Source: Nocardiopsis alba DSM 43377 (lineage in GTDB: Bacteria; Actinomycetota; Actinomycetes; Streptosporangiales; Streptosporangiaceae). Taken from it: a stretch of DNA of 64,000 bases. Numbering within the stretch: position 1 is the first letter of the stretch; every line of letters starts with the position of its first letter. Made by a program: the position numbers and the translations under genes. The notes under the pieces were generated by a model, which was not told the DNA's origin, made no database searches, and saw nothing but the letters and a program-made list of their open reading frames with translations. Where the stretch lies: contig NZ_ANAC01000011.1 in assembly GCF_000341225.1 (NCBI RefSeq), positions 186,001-250,000 on the forward strand. Direction: 5' to 3'. Of the stretch, positions 1 through 8,704 are shown piece after piece.

Positions 1-1608
1 ACCCTGTCCCTGGACCACTGGTACGGAAGCGGTTCGCGGGGCGCGGCCTTCAGCTCGTCGGTCAACGTGGGCCCGCGCACCGAGGTGTTCCAGACGGGGA
101 CCTTCCTCCCCGACCCGCCCAAGGGCGGCCCCTCGGCGTCGACCCCGCCCCCGCAGACCGAGACCCCCCGGGGACCCACGCCGTTCACGCCCACCACGGA
201 CGGTGCGAAGGACATCTCCTCCTTCGCCACCGACTGGCGTAACGGGCTGGGCCGTGACCAGATCATCCTGCCCATGGTCGAAGCGGTGGGTCAGGGGCCC
301 ATCGCCGACGCGGCGCTGATCGCCGAGGCGAAGGCGATGGGCTGGAACCCCGATGCCTCTCGGCAGAACAACGTGGCCGAGGCCGTCGAACACCTCCGCC
401 GGAACGGGGCGGGGTCCCGCGGCCCCATGCTCGGGGCCGCCGTGGACGGGCACGTGCTGAGAGGGCTGTTCGGCCACGCGTCCGGGGGAGACGGCGCGAC
501 CCTGGTCGGCAAGGACCCGTACGGGCCCTTCGTCGTGCCCGGGCTGGAGACGAAGCTGTTCACCCAGATCGACCCGGACGGCGCCACCATCATCGGGGCC
601 ACCGGTGAACTGTCGACCGGGAAGGAGTCCACGGAGGTCCACCGCGACGAGCGTTCCGTGTCCCACTCCGGATCGACCGCCCTCACCCATGGGGCTGACC
701 TCTCGGGCATGAAGGCCGTGGACCAGCCGGTCTCCGACTTCCAGGAGGGGTCGGCCCTCATCGGCGGCGGCACGACCGGTGCCGGCTCCGCCAGTACGGC
801 GGCGGGTGGAGGCAAGCAGTCGGCCTCCACCGTGCACACCGTCGCCGACGCCCCCGTCAAGGGACGCGGATACCTGGTGCGGTTCCCCGTCGACGCCCTG
901 CTCGTCGCCCAGCACACCGGGTCCGACGCCCCGAAGGCCGAGACGACCACGACCACCGTCGACGTCTGGCTGAGCCTGGACCAGGTCAAGGAGCTCGCCG
1001 GCGGGGTGAGCGCGGACTCCATCAAGGCGTGGGACGGCGTCGCCGACCGCCAGGACGCGGCGGCCAAATCCGAGAAGGAGCTCAACGGCGCGGTCGACAA
1101 GGAACTGGGGCTGGACCGGTCGGAGGAGGATCGGAGGAACGCCCGCAAGGCCATGGACCTGTTGTCCTTCGACCCCTCGCTGAAACCGAGCGCCTGGTCG
1201 GATCGCACCTCCAACGGGGTCGAGGCCGTCCGCGACTACCTCGGCCTCGGCGCCGAGGGTCCCGGTTGGGATCGTTCGAAGGACCAGGACAAGGAGGCGA
1301 ACGAGGCGGCGCGGGAGGGGCTGAAGGGGCTCCGAGAAGACCAGGGGACCCCCCACGGTCTCTCCAAGGAGACGGTGGACGCTCTGAGCGGCCTGATCGA
1401 GCGCCGCGCCGACCTGCTCTCCAAACTGCGCGAACACCGTGAGACCCTCGACACCTACTTCGAGGCCCTGCGCAAGACCCACCCGGCCTACGCCCCTACG
1501 GTCCCTCCGTCCACCCCGACCCTCTCGCCCACGGACACCTCCGGCGGCGTCGACCCGGCGATGCTCCAGCACTTCATGCAGGCCCTCTCCCCGTCCTCAT
1601 CGAGTTGA
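1..1608 (+). CDS. C-terminal part of a large protein of unknown function (5' truncated by window)
   Basis: The frame is open from base 1 with no stop upstream, so the gene begins outside the window; about 535 residues are visible. The visible part starts near DHWYGSGSRGAAFSS and goes through a Pro/Thr-rich linker. It then has mixed alpha/beta segments (PYGPFVVPGLETKLFTQIDPD; VRFPVDALLVAQ; VDVWLSLDQVKELAGG), a highly charged helical region and a Ser/Pro tail. No catalytic motif or membrane segment is recognised. It sits 92 bases upstream of a membrane-anchored protein and an EccA-like ATPase, which suggests a secreted or surface component of that unit. Giant low-complexity proteins are common beside actinobacterial T7SS genes, but no family is assigned here. 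Coding is supported by strong third-position GC and uninterrupted length. Confidence 0.75.
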   Translation, partial: TLSLDHWYGSGSRGAAFSSSVNVGPRTEVFQTGTFLPDPPKGGPSASTPPPQTETPRGPTPFTPTTDGAKDISSFATDWRNGLGRDQIILPMVEAVGQGPIADAALIAEAKAMGWNPDASRQNNVAEAVEHLRRNGAGSRGPMLGAAVDGHVLRGLFGHASGGDGATLVGKDPYGPFVVPGLETKLFTQIDPDGATIIGATGELSTGKESTEVHRDERSVSHSGSTALTHGADLSGMKAVDQPVSDFQEGSALIGGGTTGAGSASTAAGGGKQSASTVHTVADAPVKGRGYLVRFPVDALLVAQHTGSDAPKAETTTTTVDVWLSLDQVKELAGGVSADSIKAWDGVADRQDAAAKSEKELNGAVDKELGLDRSEEDRRNARKAMDLLSFDPSLKPSAWSDRTSNGVEAVRDYLGLGAEGPGWDRSKDQDKEANEAAREGLKGLREDQGTPHGLSKETVDALSGLIERRADLLSKLREHRETLDTYFEALRKTHPAYAPTVPPSTPTLSPTDTSGGVDPAMLQHFMQALSPSSSS

Positions 1609-1700
1609 CGGGCCCACAGACCCTCTCCACACGAGTCGCTTTTCGCGGCCGCCCCCGAAACGCCGGAGCACCTCCGGTTTCCGAAAGGAAGAAACGAAGA

Positions 1701-3320
1701 ATGACCGACAACAACGAGGCACCGCGCGGTCCCCACCGCACGGGGCCCGTGCTGAGCTCGACGGGGGAGGCGCCCTCGGCCAAGGCCAGGGACGCCATCG
1801 GGGCCCCGGCCGAGCAAGGCCAAGGCCAGACCGCCCCCTATACCGCACCCACTCCCACCCCCGCCCCGACCGCCTCCGTCGCGAGTGAGACCGCGGTGGA
1901 CGGAAACGAGCGTGGCCGTCGTGCGCTGCTCTCGGCCCTGACACTGCGAGGTAACGCGGCCAAGGCCGCCGACGGTGCCGAGAAGGCCGAGGAGGACCGC
2001 TATCGTCCGGGCCGCCCGGTCCTCGCGGTCGCGGCCATCGCCGGCCTGATGCTGGTGGCCGCCCCGTTCGGGCTGTCCGCCGCCAAGGAACACCAGAACG
2101 AGATGCTGCTCCAGGGCGATCTCGCCTCGGGGGCCTTCCCGGAGGCGTCCGGTTCCTCCTCCGCCTCGGGCCTGGCCTCGGACTCGGCCTCCGCCTCGTC
2201 CTCGGGCACGGGCGTGCAGGGGTACGTCCCCGAGGTACAGCCGAACAGCCCGGTCCTCCCCGGAGCGGGCGACGAGACCGAGTCCGACCCCTCCTCCGGT
2301 GGGGGCGGTGGCGCCGAGGGCTCGAGCGGCGGCGGCCTTCCCGAACGTCCCGTGGACCCCTCGTCCGGAGGCCCGCAGGGTGTTCCTCCGGGCGGAGGCG
2401 CCGACGACGATGACGAGGACGGCACCGGGACCGACGGTCTCGACGGCGAGGGCGGCGGTGTCACCGGCGAACCCCAGGGCGTGACCGTCGAGAAGGGCTC
2501 GCTGCTCGACATCCTGCTGAACGAGCGGAACGGTGGGGGCGAGGACTCCGAGAAGTCCGAGAAGCCCGGCTCCGAGAAGACCGACTCCGACGAGGACGCC
2601 GAGAAGGAGGACGAGGGCGACGCCGAGGGCGAGGCGCCCGACGGTGTGGTCGCCGAGCCGCTCACCGCGCAGGCCGGATCGAAGACCGAGCCGGGCGCCG
2701 AGGGCACCGAGGCCCGGGAGCAGGAGAACGAGAAGGCCGACGAGCAGCAGCGGCGGGAGCCCGAGCCCCCGCAGGAGCCCGAGCCGGAACCCGAGCCCGA
2801 GCCGGAACCCGAGCCGGAACCCGAGCCCGAGCCCGAGTCCTTCTTCGCCGTCTCCGGCCCCGGTTGCAGCAACGAAGGCGCACGCTACCGCGTGCACGGC
2901 GATGGCGTCTGGCGCTCGGGCCCCTCGGGCTACACCGAGCGCGGATGTGTCGACGGTTACGATGTCATGTCCGTGAGCGGCGACCCCGACGGTGGCGGGA
3001 CCTCCGCGGAGTGGACGTTCTGGCCCAACCGACCCGGTTCCACCTGCACGGTCAAGATCCTCGTGCAGAACGGTTCCGAACCGCTCTGGGCCAACGGCGT
3101 CCCGATGCACTACGAGCTGTTCGACGGTGACAACACCGACGGCGGCTTCCGTGGCGGCTTCGAGGTCACCAAGCCCGATGGCGGCCGGTACTGGGCGCTG
3201 ACCGAGTTCCAGCCCGAAGGGAACTCGTTCACGCTGCGCGCACGCAACCGGGGCGCCATCCCCGAGGGAGGCGAGGCCCCGCAGCTGCCCATCTCGGTGG
3301 TCGAGACCGAGTGCCGCTGA
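1701..3320 (+). CDS. Single-pass membrane protein with acidic Glu-Pro linker and extracellular C-terminal domain
   Basis: A 539-residue protein. The ATG at 1701 is chosen because GAAAGGAAGAAACGAAG precedes it; a longer frame from 1605 overlaps the previous gene and lacks a ribosome site. The N-terminal ~105 residues are cytoplasmic-looking and Pro/Ala-rich. One membrane segment follows (PVLAVAAIAGLMLVAAPFGL), then a ~300-residue Ser/Gly/Glu/Asp-rich linker ending in repeated EP dipeptides. The last ~155 residues form a compact domain with two Cys near its start (GPGCSNEG, ERGCVDG) and one near its end (ETECR), probably beta-rich. The topology is a cell-surface protein held away from the membrane by a stiff linker. 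It lies between a large, probably secreted protein and the EccA-like ATPase and is likely co-transcribed with them. No family is recognised for the C-terminal domain. Confidence 0.85.
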   Translation: MTDNNEAPRGPHRTGPVLSSTGEAPSAKARDAIGAPAEQGQGQTAPYTAPTPTPAPTASVASETAVDGNERGRRALLSALTLRGNAAKAADGAEKAEEDRYRPGRPVLAVAAIAGLMLVAAPFGLSAAKEHQNEMLLQGDLASGAFPEASGSSSASGLASDSASASSSGTGVQGYVPEVQPNSPVLPGAGDETESDPSSGGGGGAEGSSGGGLPERPVDPSSGGPQGVPPGGGADDDDEDGTGTDGLDGEGGGVTGEPQGVTVEKGSLLDILLNERNGGGEDSEKSEKPGSEKTDSDEDAEKEDEGDAEGEAPDGVVAEPLTAQAGSKTEPGAEGTEAREQENEKADEQQRREPEPPQEPEPEPEPEPEPEPEPEPEPESFFAVSGPGCSNEGARYRVHGDGVWRSGPSGYTERGCVDGYDVMSVSGDPDGGGTSAEWTFWPNRPGSTCTVKILVQNGSEPLWANGVPMHYELFDGDNTDGGFRGGFEVTKPDGGRYWALTEFQPEGNSFTLRARNRGAIPEGGEAPQLPISVVETECR

Positions 3321-3365
3321 CCGACGAGTAGCCGCCGGTGACCCCTGACCGGCACAGTAGGAAAA

Positions 3366-3392
3366 GCCCGCGGGCCGCCCCGGCCCGCGGGC
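3366..3392 (+). terminator. Strong intergenic hairpin (attenuator or terminator)
   Basis: A perfect 11-bp stem (GCCCGCGGGCC, loop GCCCC) lies 45 bases after the stop of the membrane protein and about 20 bases before the start of the AAA+ gene. No U-run follows, so it may be a processing or partial termination signal rather than a full terminator. Confidence 0.5.
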
Positions 3393-3414
3393 ACAGAAAG
3401 GAAGACGACAGACG

Positions 3415-6400
3415 ATGAACCGTCACGTGCGCGCGGTCGACCCCTCCGGCGGAGCCGAGTTCCGCACCATCGGCGAAGCCCTCGCCGGCGCCGGTGACGG
3501 TGCCGTCCTGTCCCTGGCCCCGGGCCGCTATGACGAACAGCTCGTGCTCTCACGCGTGGTGACGCTGATGGCGGCCGACGGCCCCGGGACCGTCGAGATC
3601 CTGTGCTCCTCCGGTACCGCCGTCACCTCGGTGGCCGAGGCGGTCAAGCTCACCGGTCTCGTCCTGCGCGGCCGCGACAAGGAGGCCCCGGTGGTCGACG
3701 TCGCCGCCGGACAGGTCGAACTGGCCGACTGCGAGGTCGAGGGATCCGCCTGGGCGGCGGTGCTCGCCCGGGACAGCGGGGCCCTGGCGCTGCGGGGCTG
3801 CACGGTGCGCTGCGGTGAGGGCGCCGGCATCGTCGTCACCTCCGAACAGATCAGCGTGATCGAGGACTGCGTGATCGAGGACGTCGGTACCAGCGGCGTC
3901 GTCATCAACGACAAGGGCGCCCCCGAGGTCCGTCGGTGCACCATCCGCGACGCCGGAGCCAACGGGATCTACGCGGCCGGCGGAGGCGCCGGACACATCA
4001 GCGACTGCACGGTCTCGGGGACCACCAAGGCCGCCGTCGTGATCGACGAGCACGCGGCCACCGGCCTGAGCGGCCTGCGCGTTCACTCGGTCGCCGACGA
4101 CGGCGTCGTGATCTCCACCCGCTCCTCCGTGACCGTCGAGGACCTCGTCATCGAGAGGCCCGCCGGCCGCGGCCTGGTCCTGCGCGCCGGAACCGACCCG
4201 CGTGTGGAGCGGGTCCGCGTCACCGGCAGCGGCGGCACGGGTATCGCGGCCGAGGACAAGGCCCGCGGCCACCTCCGGGAGTGCGAGATCAGGGACGCCG
4301 GAGCCGAAGGGGTCGCCGTGACCGGCCGCTCCTCCACCCTCTTCAGCGGTCTGACCGTGCACGGTACGAAGGCCGCCGGAATCCACGTCGCCGAGGACTC
4401 CACCGCCGAGTTCGACCGCGTCATCGTGGAACGCACCGCCGGCACCGGTGTCGAGATCCTCTCCGGCGCGGCCCCCTTCCTCCGCAACGGCACGGTCACC
4501 GGGGCACGCGGCCACGGTGTCCGCTGGGAGGGAGGCGGCGGTCGAGTCGAGGACTTCGAGGTCTCCCGCCCCCGCCGGACCGGCGTGTACGCGGCGGCCG
4601 GGGCCCGGGCCTCCCTGAGCGGGGTACGCGTCATCGACGCCAGGGAGAACGGCCTCGCCGCCACCGGAGGCGCCGTGCTCGACCTGCGCGACAGCGAGGC
4701 CTCCGAATGCGGCGGAGACGGTGTGGCCGTCCACGCCGAAGGAGAGATCACCGCACTGCGCGTGCGTTCGCACGAGAACACCCGCAACGGCGTCCTGGTG
4801 GCGGCCGGCGGCCGAGCCGTGCTGCGCTCCTGCGAACTGGTGGGCAACGGCGGAGACGGAGTGCTCGTCGGCAGCGGCGAGAACGTCGTCCTCGACGGGT
4901 GCACGGTGCGCGCCAACGCCCGAGCGGGGCTGCGCCAGACCGTCGCCGACGCCGACATCCAGGTGAACGCGCTGACCAGCGAGGGCAACCAGGCCGAGGA
5001 TCTGTACGGACCGGACGCCGTTCCCGCCGACGCCGTATCGGGCGGGGCAACCACCGACGACCCCGAGGACGACGAGGAGAAGGGGCCGCTGGCCGAGCTC
5101 CAAGCCCTCATCGGTCTGGACAGCGTCAAGGACGAGGTCACCACCCTCATCAACCGGAACAAGATGGCCCGCCACCGCGCCGAGATGGGGCTCCCCTCAC
5201 CGCCGGTCGCCCGCCACCTGGTCTTCGCGGGCCCCCCGGGCACCGGTAAGACGACCGTGGCCCGCCTCTACGGTCGGGTCCTGGCCGACCTGGACGTCCT
5301 GCGCTACGGGCACGTCGTCGAGGCCGCCCGCGCGGACCTGGTCGGTCAGTACGTCGGCGCCACCGCCATCAAGACCACCGAGGTGTTCGAGAAGGCCCGC
5401 GGCGGCGTGCTGTTCGTCGACGAGGCCTACACGCTCTCCTCCGAGGACAACGGGGGCTTCGGCCAGGAGGCCATCGACACCCTGGTCAAGCTGATGGAGG
5501 ACCACCGCGACGAGGTGGTCGTGATCGTCGCCGGATACGCGGCCGAGATGGAGGGGTTCCTCTCCTCGAACCCCGGCCTGGCCTCGCGTTTCGCGCGGAC
5601 CATCACCTTCCCCAACTACCAGGCCGAGGAACTGGTGAGCATCGTCGAGCGTCTGGGCTCCGTCCACCGGTACACGCTCTCCCCGGACCTGCGCCCGCTG
5701 CTGCTCCAGCACTTCGAGGCCCTGCCCAAGGGCCCGGCGTTCGGTAACGGCCGTGAGGCCCGCAAGGTCTTCGAGGAGATGGTGGACCGCCAGGCGCACC
5801 GGCTCGGAGAGGACCCGCCCGCCGACCCCGCCGAACTCACCATCCTCACCCCCGACGACCTGGGGGCCGTCGCCGCGCAGGCCTCCGGGCCCGGCGGGGA
5901 CGACGTCGCGAGCCTGCGCGCCGAACTCGACGCGCTGACCGGCCTGTCCGACGTCAAGTCCACCGTCAACGACCTGGTCAACGTGTTGGTCGCCGCCGAG
6001 CGTCGGAGGGCGATCGGGATGCCCGCCCCGACCCTCAGCCACCACCTGGTCTTCGCGGGCCCTCCGGGTACCGGTAAGACCACCGTCGCCCGACTCTACG
6101 GTCGACTGCTGCACGCCCTGGGCGTGCTCCCGCAGGGGCACGTGGTCGAGGCGGCCCGCGCCGACCTGGTCGGACGCTACATCGGACACACCGCCCAGCT
6201 CACCCTGGAGACCTTCGAGAAGGCGCGCGGCGGCGTGCTGTTCATCGACGAGGCGTACACCCTCACCCCGGTCGGGGCCAACGGCGACTTCGGCCAGGAG
6301 GCCGTGGACACCCTGGTCAAGTTGATGGAGGACCACCGCGACGAGGTGGTCGTGATCGTCGCCGGGTACAACGCGGAGATGCAACGCTTCCTCGACTCCA

Positions 6401-6699
6401 ACCCGGGACTCGCCTCGCGCTTCTCCCACCACGTCCGGTTCGAGGACTACTCCGACGAGGAACTGGTCTCCATCGTGGGCGGTATGGCCACGGCCGGCGG
6501 GTTCACCGTCCCGGACGAGACCGCCGCCGCGCTGGGCGAGCACTTCGCCGGGGTCCCGCGCACCGAGTCCTTCGGTAACGCCCGGTACGCGCGCCAGGTC
6601 CTGGAACGCATGATCACCCGACAGGCGGGCCGGACCATCGCCCTGACCGATCCCACGCGCGAGGACCTGACCCTGCTCACCCCCGCCGACGTGCCCTGA
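3415..6699 (+). CDS. Parallel beta-helix protein fused to two EccA/CbbX-type AAA+ ATPase domains
   Basis: A 1094-residue protein with ATG at 3415 and a GGAAG ribosome site. Residues ~1-540 are right-handed beta-helix (pectate-lyase/CASH-like) coils, with repeated short strands around CxV/GxG turns such as DCVIEDVGTSGVVINDKG. Two AAA+ domains of the CbbX/CfxQ/SpoVK type follow. Both carry Walker A GPPGTGKTTVARLYGR (residues ~605 and ~880), Walker B GVLF(V/I)DEAYTL, and the EDHRDEVVVIVAGY and NPGLASRF sensor/Arg-finger regions. EccA of mycobacterial ESX systems uses this AAA+ type after a TPR domain; here a beta-helix replaces the TPR. The likely role is a cytosolic ATPase/chaperone for substrates encoded just upstream; the beta-helix may bind them. 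Both ATPase sites look intact. It ends at a strong terminator shared with the convergent MerR gene. Confidence 0.9.
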   Translation: MNRHVRAVDPSGGAEFRTIGEALAGAGDGAVLSLAPGRYDEQLVLSRVVTLMAADGPGTVEILCSSGTAVTSVAEAVKLTGLVLRGRDKEAPVVDVAAGQVELADCEVEGSAWAAVLARDSGALALRGCTVRCGEGAGIVVTSEQISVIEDCVIEDVGTSGVVINDKGAPEVRRCTIRDAGANGIYAAGGGAGHISDCTVSGTTKAAVVIDEHAATGLSGLRVHSVADDGVVISTRSSVTVEDLVIERPAGRGLVLRAGTDPRVERVRVTGSGGTGIAAEDKARGHLRECEIRDAGAEGVAVTGRSSTLFSGLTVHGTKAAGIHVAEDSTAEFDRVIVERTAGTGVEILSGAAPFLRNGTVTGARGHGVRWEGGGGRVEDFEVSRPRRTGVYAAAGARASLSGVRVIDARENGLAATGGAVLDLRDSEASECGGDGVAVHAEGEITALRVRSHENTRNGVLVAAGGRAVLRSCELVGNGGDGVLVGSGENVVLDGCTVRANARAGLRQTVADADIQVNALTSEGNQAEDLYGPDAVPADAVSGGATTDDPEDDEEKGPLAELQALIGLDSVKDEVTTLINRNKMARHRAEMGLPSPPVARHLVFAGPPGTGKTTVARLYGRVLADLDVLRYGHVVEAARADLVGQYVGATAIKTTEVFEKARGGVLFVDEAYTLSSEDNGGFGQEAIDTLVKLMEDHRDEVVVIVAGYAAEMEGFLSSNPGLASRFARTITFPNYQAEELVSIVERLGSVHRYTLSPDLRPLLLQHFEALPKGPAFGNGREARKVFEEMVDRQAHRLGEDPPADPAELTILTPDDLGAVAAQASGPGGDDVASLRAELDALTGLSDVKSTVNDLVNVLVAAERRRAIGMPAPTLSHHLVFAGPPGTGKTTVARLYGRLLHALGVLPQGHVVEAARADLVGRYIGHTAQLTLETFEKARGGVLFIDEAYTLTPVGANGDFGQEAVDTLVKLMEDHRDEVVVIVAGYNAEMQRFLDSNPGLASRFSHHVRFEDYSDEELVSIVGGMATAGGFTVPDETAAALGEHFAGVPRTESFGNARYARQVLERMITRQAGRTIALTDPTREDLTLLTPADVP

Positions 6700-6707
6700 C
6701 CCTCCCC

Positions 6708-6738
6708 GACGTCCACCCGCCCCGAGCGGGTGGACGTC
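6708..6738. terminator. Bidirectional terminator between convergent genes
   Basis: A perfect 13-bp stem (GACGTCCACCCGC, loop CCCGA) lies 8 bases after the stop of the AAA+ gene. Its right arm overlaps the stop codon of the convergent MerR gene, so it can serve both strands. Confidence 0.8.
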
Positions 6739-7096
6739 ACGCCCGGGCGCCGGTCGAGGCGTCGATCAGTCGTTGGAGGGTGTCCCGCGTGCCGACCAGG
6801 CTCGCGATCCGCTCGTCGTAGTCCACCAGGTGCTCCATCAGCGTGGGTACGGCGCACGGTTCGAACCGGTCCGGGTCGTTGATGCACTCCAGGAGCTCGC
6901 CGATGACGCGGGTCGGCAGCCCGGCGGCCAAGAGCAGACGGACACTGCGGACCTGCTCGACCACCGCCGGGTCGAAGAGCCGATGGCCCCCGGTGGACCG
7001 CTCGGCGCGGATGAGCCCCTGGTTCTCGTAGTAGCGGAGCAGGCGGGTGTTCACCCCGGTCAGTTCGGAGAGATCACCGACTCGGAGAAGGTCCAT
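6737..7096 (-). CDS. MerR-family transcriptional regulator
   Basis: A 119-residue protein. The N-terminal winged helix reads LRVGDLSELTGVNTRLLRYY followed by the wing ENQGLIRAERSTGGHRLFD, the classic MerR signature. A C-terminal coiled coil (RIASLVGTRDTLQRLI) provides dimerisation. There is one Cys pair (ECIND, EPCAV), but it is not arranged as a known metal site, so the effector is unknown. The ATG at 7096 is preferred over an upstream TTG at 7129 that would overlap the divergent promoter. The class IV aminotransferase gene diverges from it. The promoter between them has the long spacer MerR proteins act on, so this regulator probably controls that gene and itself. Confidence 0.88.
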   Translation of the reverse strand: MDLLRVGDLSELTGVNTRLLRYYENQGLIRAERSTGGHRLFDPAVVEQVRSVRLLLAAGLPTRVIGELLECINDPDRFEPCAVPTLMEHLVDYDERIASLVGTRDTLQRLIDASTGARA

Positions 7097-7107
7097 CTCG
7101 TCCCGAC

Positions 7108-7139
7108 TTGCACTTGTCACTGGTGTCAACTCCTACAGT
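7108..7139 (+). promoter_or_regulatory. Putative MerR-type promoter of the aminotransferase gene
   Basis: A -35-like TTGCAC (7108-7113) and a -10-like TACAGT (7134-7139) are separated by 20 bp, longer than the 17-18 bp standard and typical of MerR-activated promoters. An imperfect inverted repeat (TTGCAC...GTGTCAA) lies in the spacer. The start codon at 7146 is 6 bases after the -10, so the mRNA is probably leaderless. Confidence 0.55.
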
Positions 7140-7145
7140 CCCCGT

Positions 7146-7949
7146 ATGACGAACTCGATCACGCGAATCAACGACCGTGAGGCCACCGCCCAGGACCTCG
7201 CCCCGATGGCCTTCGCAGGCTATGTCCACTTCACCGCCATGCAGGTGCGCGACGGCGCGGTGCGGGGGCTCGACCTCCACCTCGACCGCCTGCGTACGGC
7301 CAGCGACCGGCTCTTCGGCCGTCACCTGTCCGACGACACGGTGCTCGGATACCTGCGCTCGGCGGTGGAGAACGCGACACCGGATGCCACGGTGACCGCC
7401 TACGTCACGTCGCGCTCCGGGGAGTTCCAGGCGGCCGACCCCGACGCGGGGCTGGACATGCTGGTGAAGGTCACGGACCCGGCGACACCGCCCGAGGGCC
7501 CGCTCGCCCTGGACGTCGCCCGGCATGAACGGGAACTCCCCGAGATCAAGCACGTCGGTGAGATCGCCAAGACCCACTACCTGAGGCTGGCGAACGATCG
7601 AGGGTTCGACGACGCCGCCTTCGAGGACCGCCAAGGGCGGCTGAGCGAGGCGACCATCTGGAACCTGGCGTTCTGGGACGGGGAGTCCGTCATCTGGCCC
7701 GAGGCGGACATGCTCACCGGGATCACCATGAGGATCCTCGACCGGAGACTTGAGGCCATGGGCGTCCCCCGCCTGCGTCGGGAGGTGCGCAAGGAGGATC
7801 TCTCCGCCGAGCTCGCCGCCGTGGTCATGAACTCCTGGAGTCCGGCGATCCCGGTGTCGCGCGTCGGCGACCGGAACCTGTCGGAGGACCCGACCTTCGC
7901 GAAGCTCCTGCACGAGGCCTTCGCGTCCGAGTCGCCCGTCCGGTTGTGA
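7146..7949 (+). CDS. Class IV PLP-dependent aminotransferase family protein
   Basis: A 267-residue protein starting at the ATG 7146. The fold-type IV pattern is visible: substrate-side DLHLDRLR, a Lys in the segment EIAKTHYL that suits the Schiff-base position, LSEATIWNLAF (the conserved Glu and Asn region), and the phosphate-binding turn LTGITMRIL. The family includes branched-chain aminotransferase, D-amino-acid aminotransferase and aminodeoxychorismate lyase; the exact substrate cannot be told. No biosynthetic partner genes are adjacent, and the divergent MerR gene suggests inducible expression. No Shine-Dalgarno is visible, in keeping with a leaderless start. Terminated by the hairpin at 7963-7993. 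Confidence 0.85.
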   Translation: MTNSITRINDREATAQDLAPMAFAGYVHFTAMQVRDGAVRGLDLHLDRLRTASDRLFGRHLSDDTVLGYLRSAVENATPDATVTAYVTSRSGEFQAADPDAGLDMLVKVTDPATPPEGPLALDVARHERELPEIKHVGEIAKTHYLRLANDRGFDDAAFEDRQGRLSEATIWNLAFWDGESVIWPEADMLTGITMRILDRRLEAMGVPRLRREVRKEDLSAELAAVVMNSWSPAIPVSRVGDRNLSEDPTFAKLLHEAFASESPVRL

Positions 7950-7962
7950 CGGAGAACGACGG

Positions 7963-7993
7963 AGGGGCCCACGCCACGTGGGCAGGGCCCCTT
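7963..7993. terminator. Bidirectional terminator hairpin
   Basis: AGGGGCCC (7963-7970) pairs with GGGCCCCT (7985-7992) around a centre containing CCACGTGGGCAGG. It lies between the convergent aminotransferase and DUF2267 genes. A sequence-related hairpin occurs at 9845-9879. Confidence 0.65.
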
Positions 7994-8033
7994 CGCGGCC
8001 GGGGTACCGCCTCGGCGCCGACCACCTCCCCGT

Positions 8034-8423
8034 TCAGGCCAGATCGGGCTTGCCGAACATCACCGCGTATCCCGAGGGCAGGTGGCTCAGGACCTGGTTC
8101 AGCTCACCCCCCGACACCGACTTGGCCACGGTGCTCAGCACCGCGCCGGAATCCTGGCGCGCGGTCAGAGGCCGGGCCCCGGTCTCCTCCGCAACGCGGA
8201 CGTAGAACTCCTCCACCCCGAACGGCTCGGCCTCCAGCCGGTCACCGGGGTCGAGAGCCTCGTCCAGCGGCTCCGGGATCTGAGCGGCCAGATGGTCGAG
8301 CGTGGAGCCCGGCAGCCGTTCCGCCAGGACCGAGAACACGGCGCGGGTCACCTGTTCGGCCTCGCGTTGGTCCTCGTACTCCCCGACGTCACGGACCTCG
8401 GCCAGGAACTCGTCGCAGCGCAT
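8034..8423 (-). CDS. DUF2267 domain protein
   Basis: A 129-residue soluble protein starting at ATG 8423 (MRCDEFLAEVRDVGEYEDQR). It shows the DUF2267 pattern of paired helical repeats: EAEQVTRAVFSVLAERLPG with HLAAQIPEPLDEAL, then AVLSTVAKSVSGGELNQVLSHLP ending in YAVMFGK. DUF2267 proteins are small, widespread in actinobacteria and often linked to stress; no biochemical role is established. It is monocistronic, between a divergent repeat-protein operon and a convergent aminotransferase gene with a shared terminator. Family assignment is by recalled pattern. Confidence 0.8.
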   Translation of the reverse strand: MRCDEFLAEVRDVGEYEDQREAEQVTRAVFSVLAERLPGSTLDHLAAQIPEPLDEALDPGDRLEAEPFGVEEFYVRVAEETGARPLTARQDSGAVLSTVAKSVSGGELNQVLSHLPSGYAVMFGKPDLA

Positions 8424-8704
8424 CGTTCCCCCTCGTGCGTGGACTGCGAGTGCCTTCGATGAACACCCTGCCCACGGACGCCCGGTGAATCACGGACCCC
8501 TGGAAACCGGCTCTCACCAGGAAGGATCGTTTCCCGGAGCCGAGCTCGGGTACATGGGGCGGACACGCCCTCGATATTCGTGAACGGCAACGAACCGGAC
8601 ATCCGGTACGGGGGTCCGGGTCGCGGCCGGTCGGACGCGACACATTCCCGGGAGGGCGTGGATACCGCGGGGTGTGTCGGACCACGCGGAAGGGTGCGGG
8701 GAAG

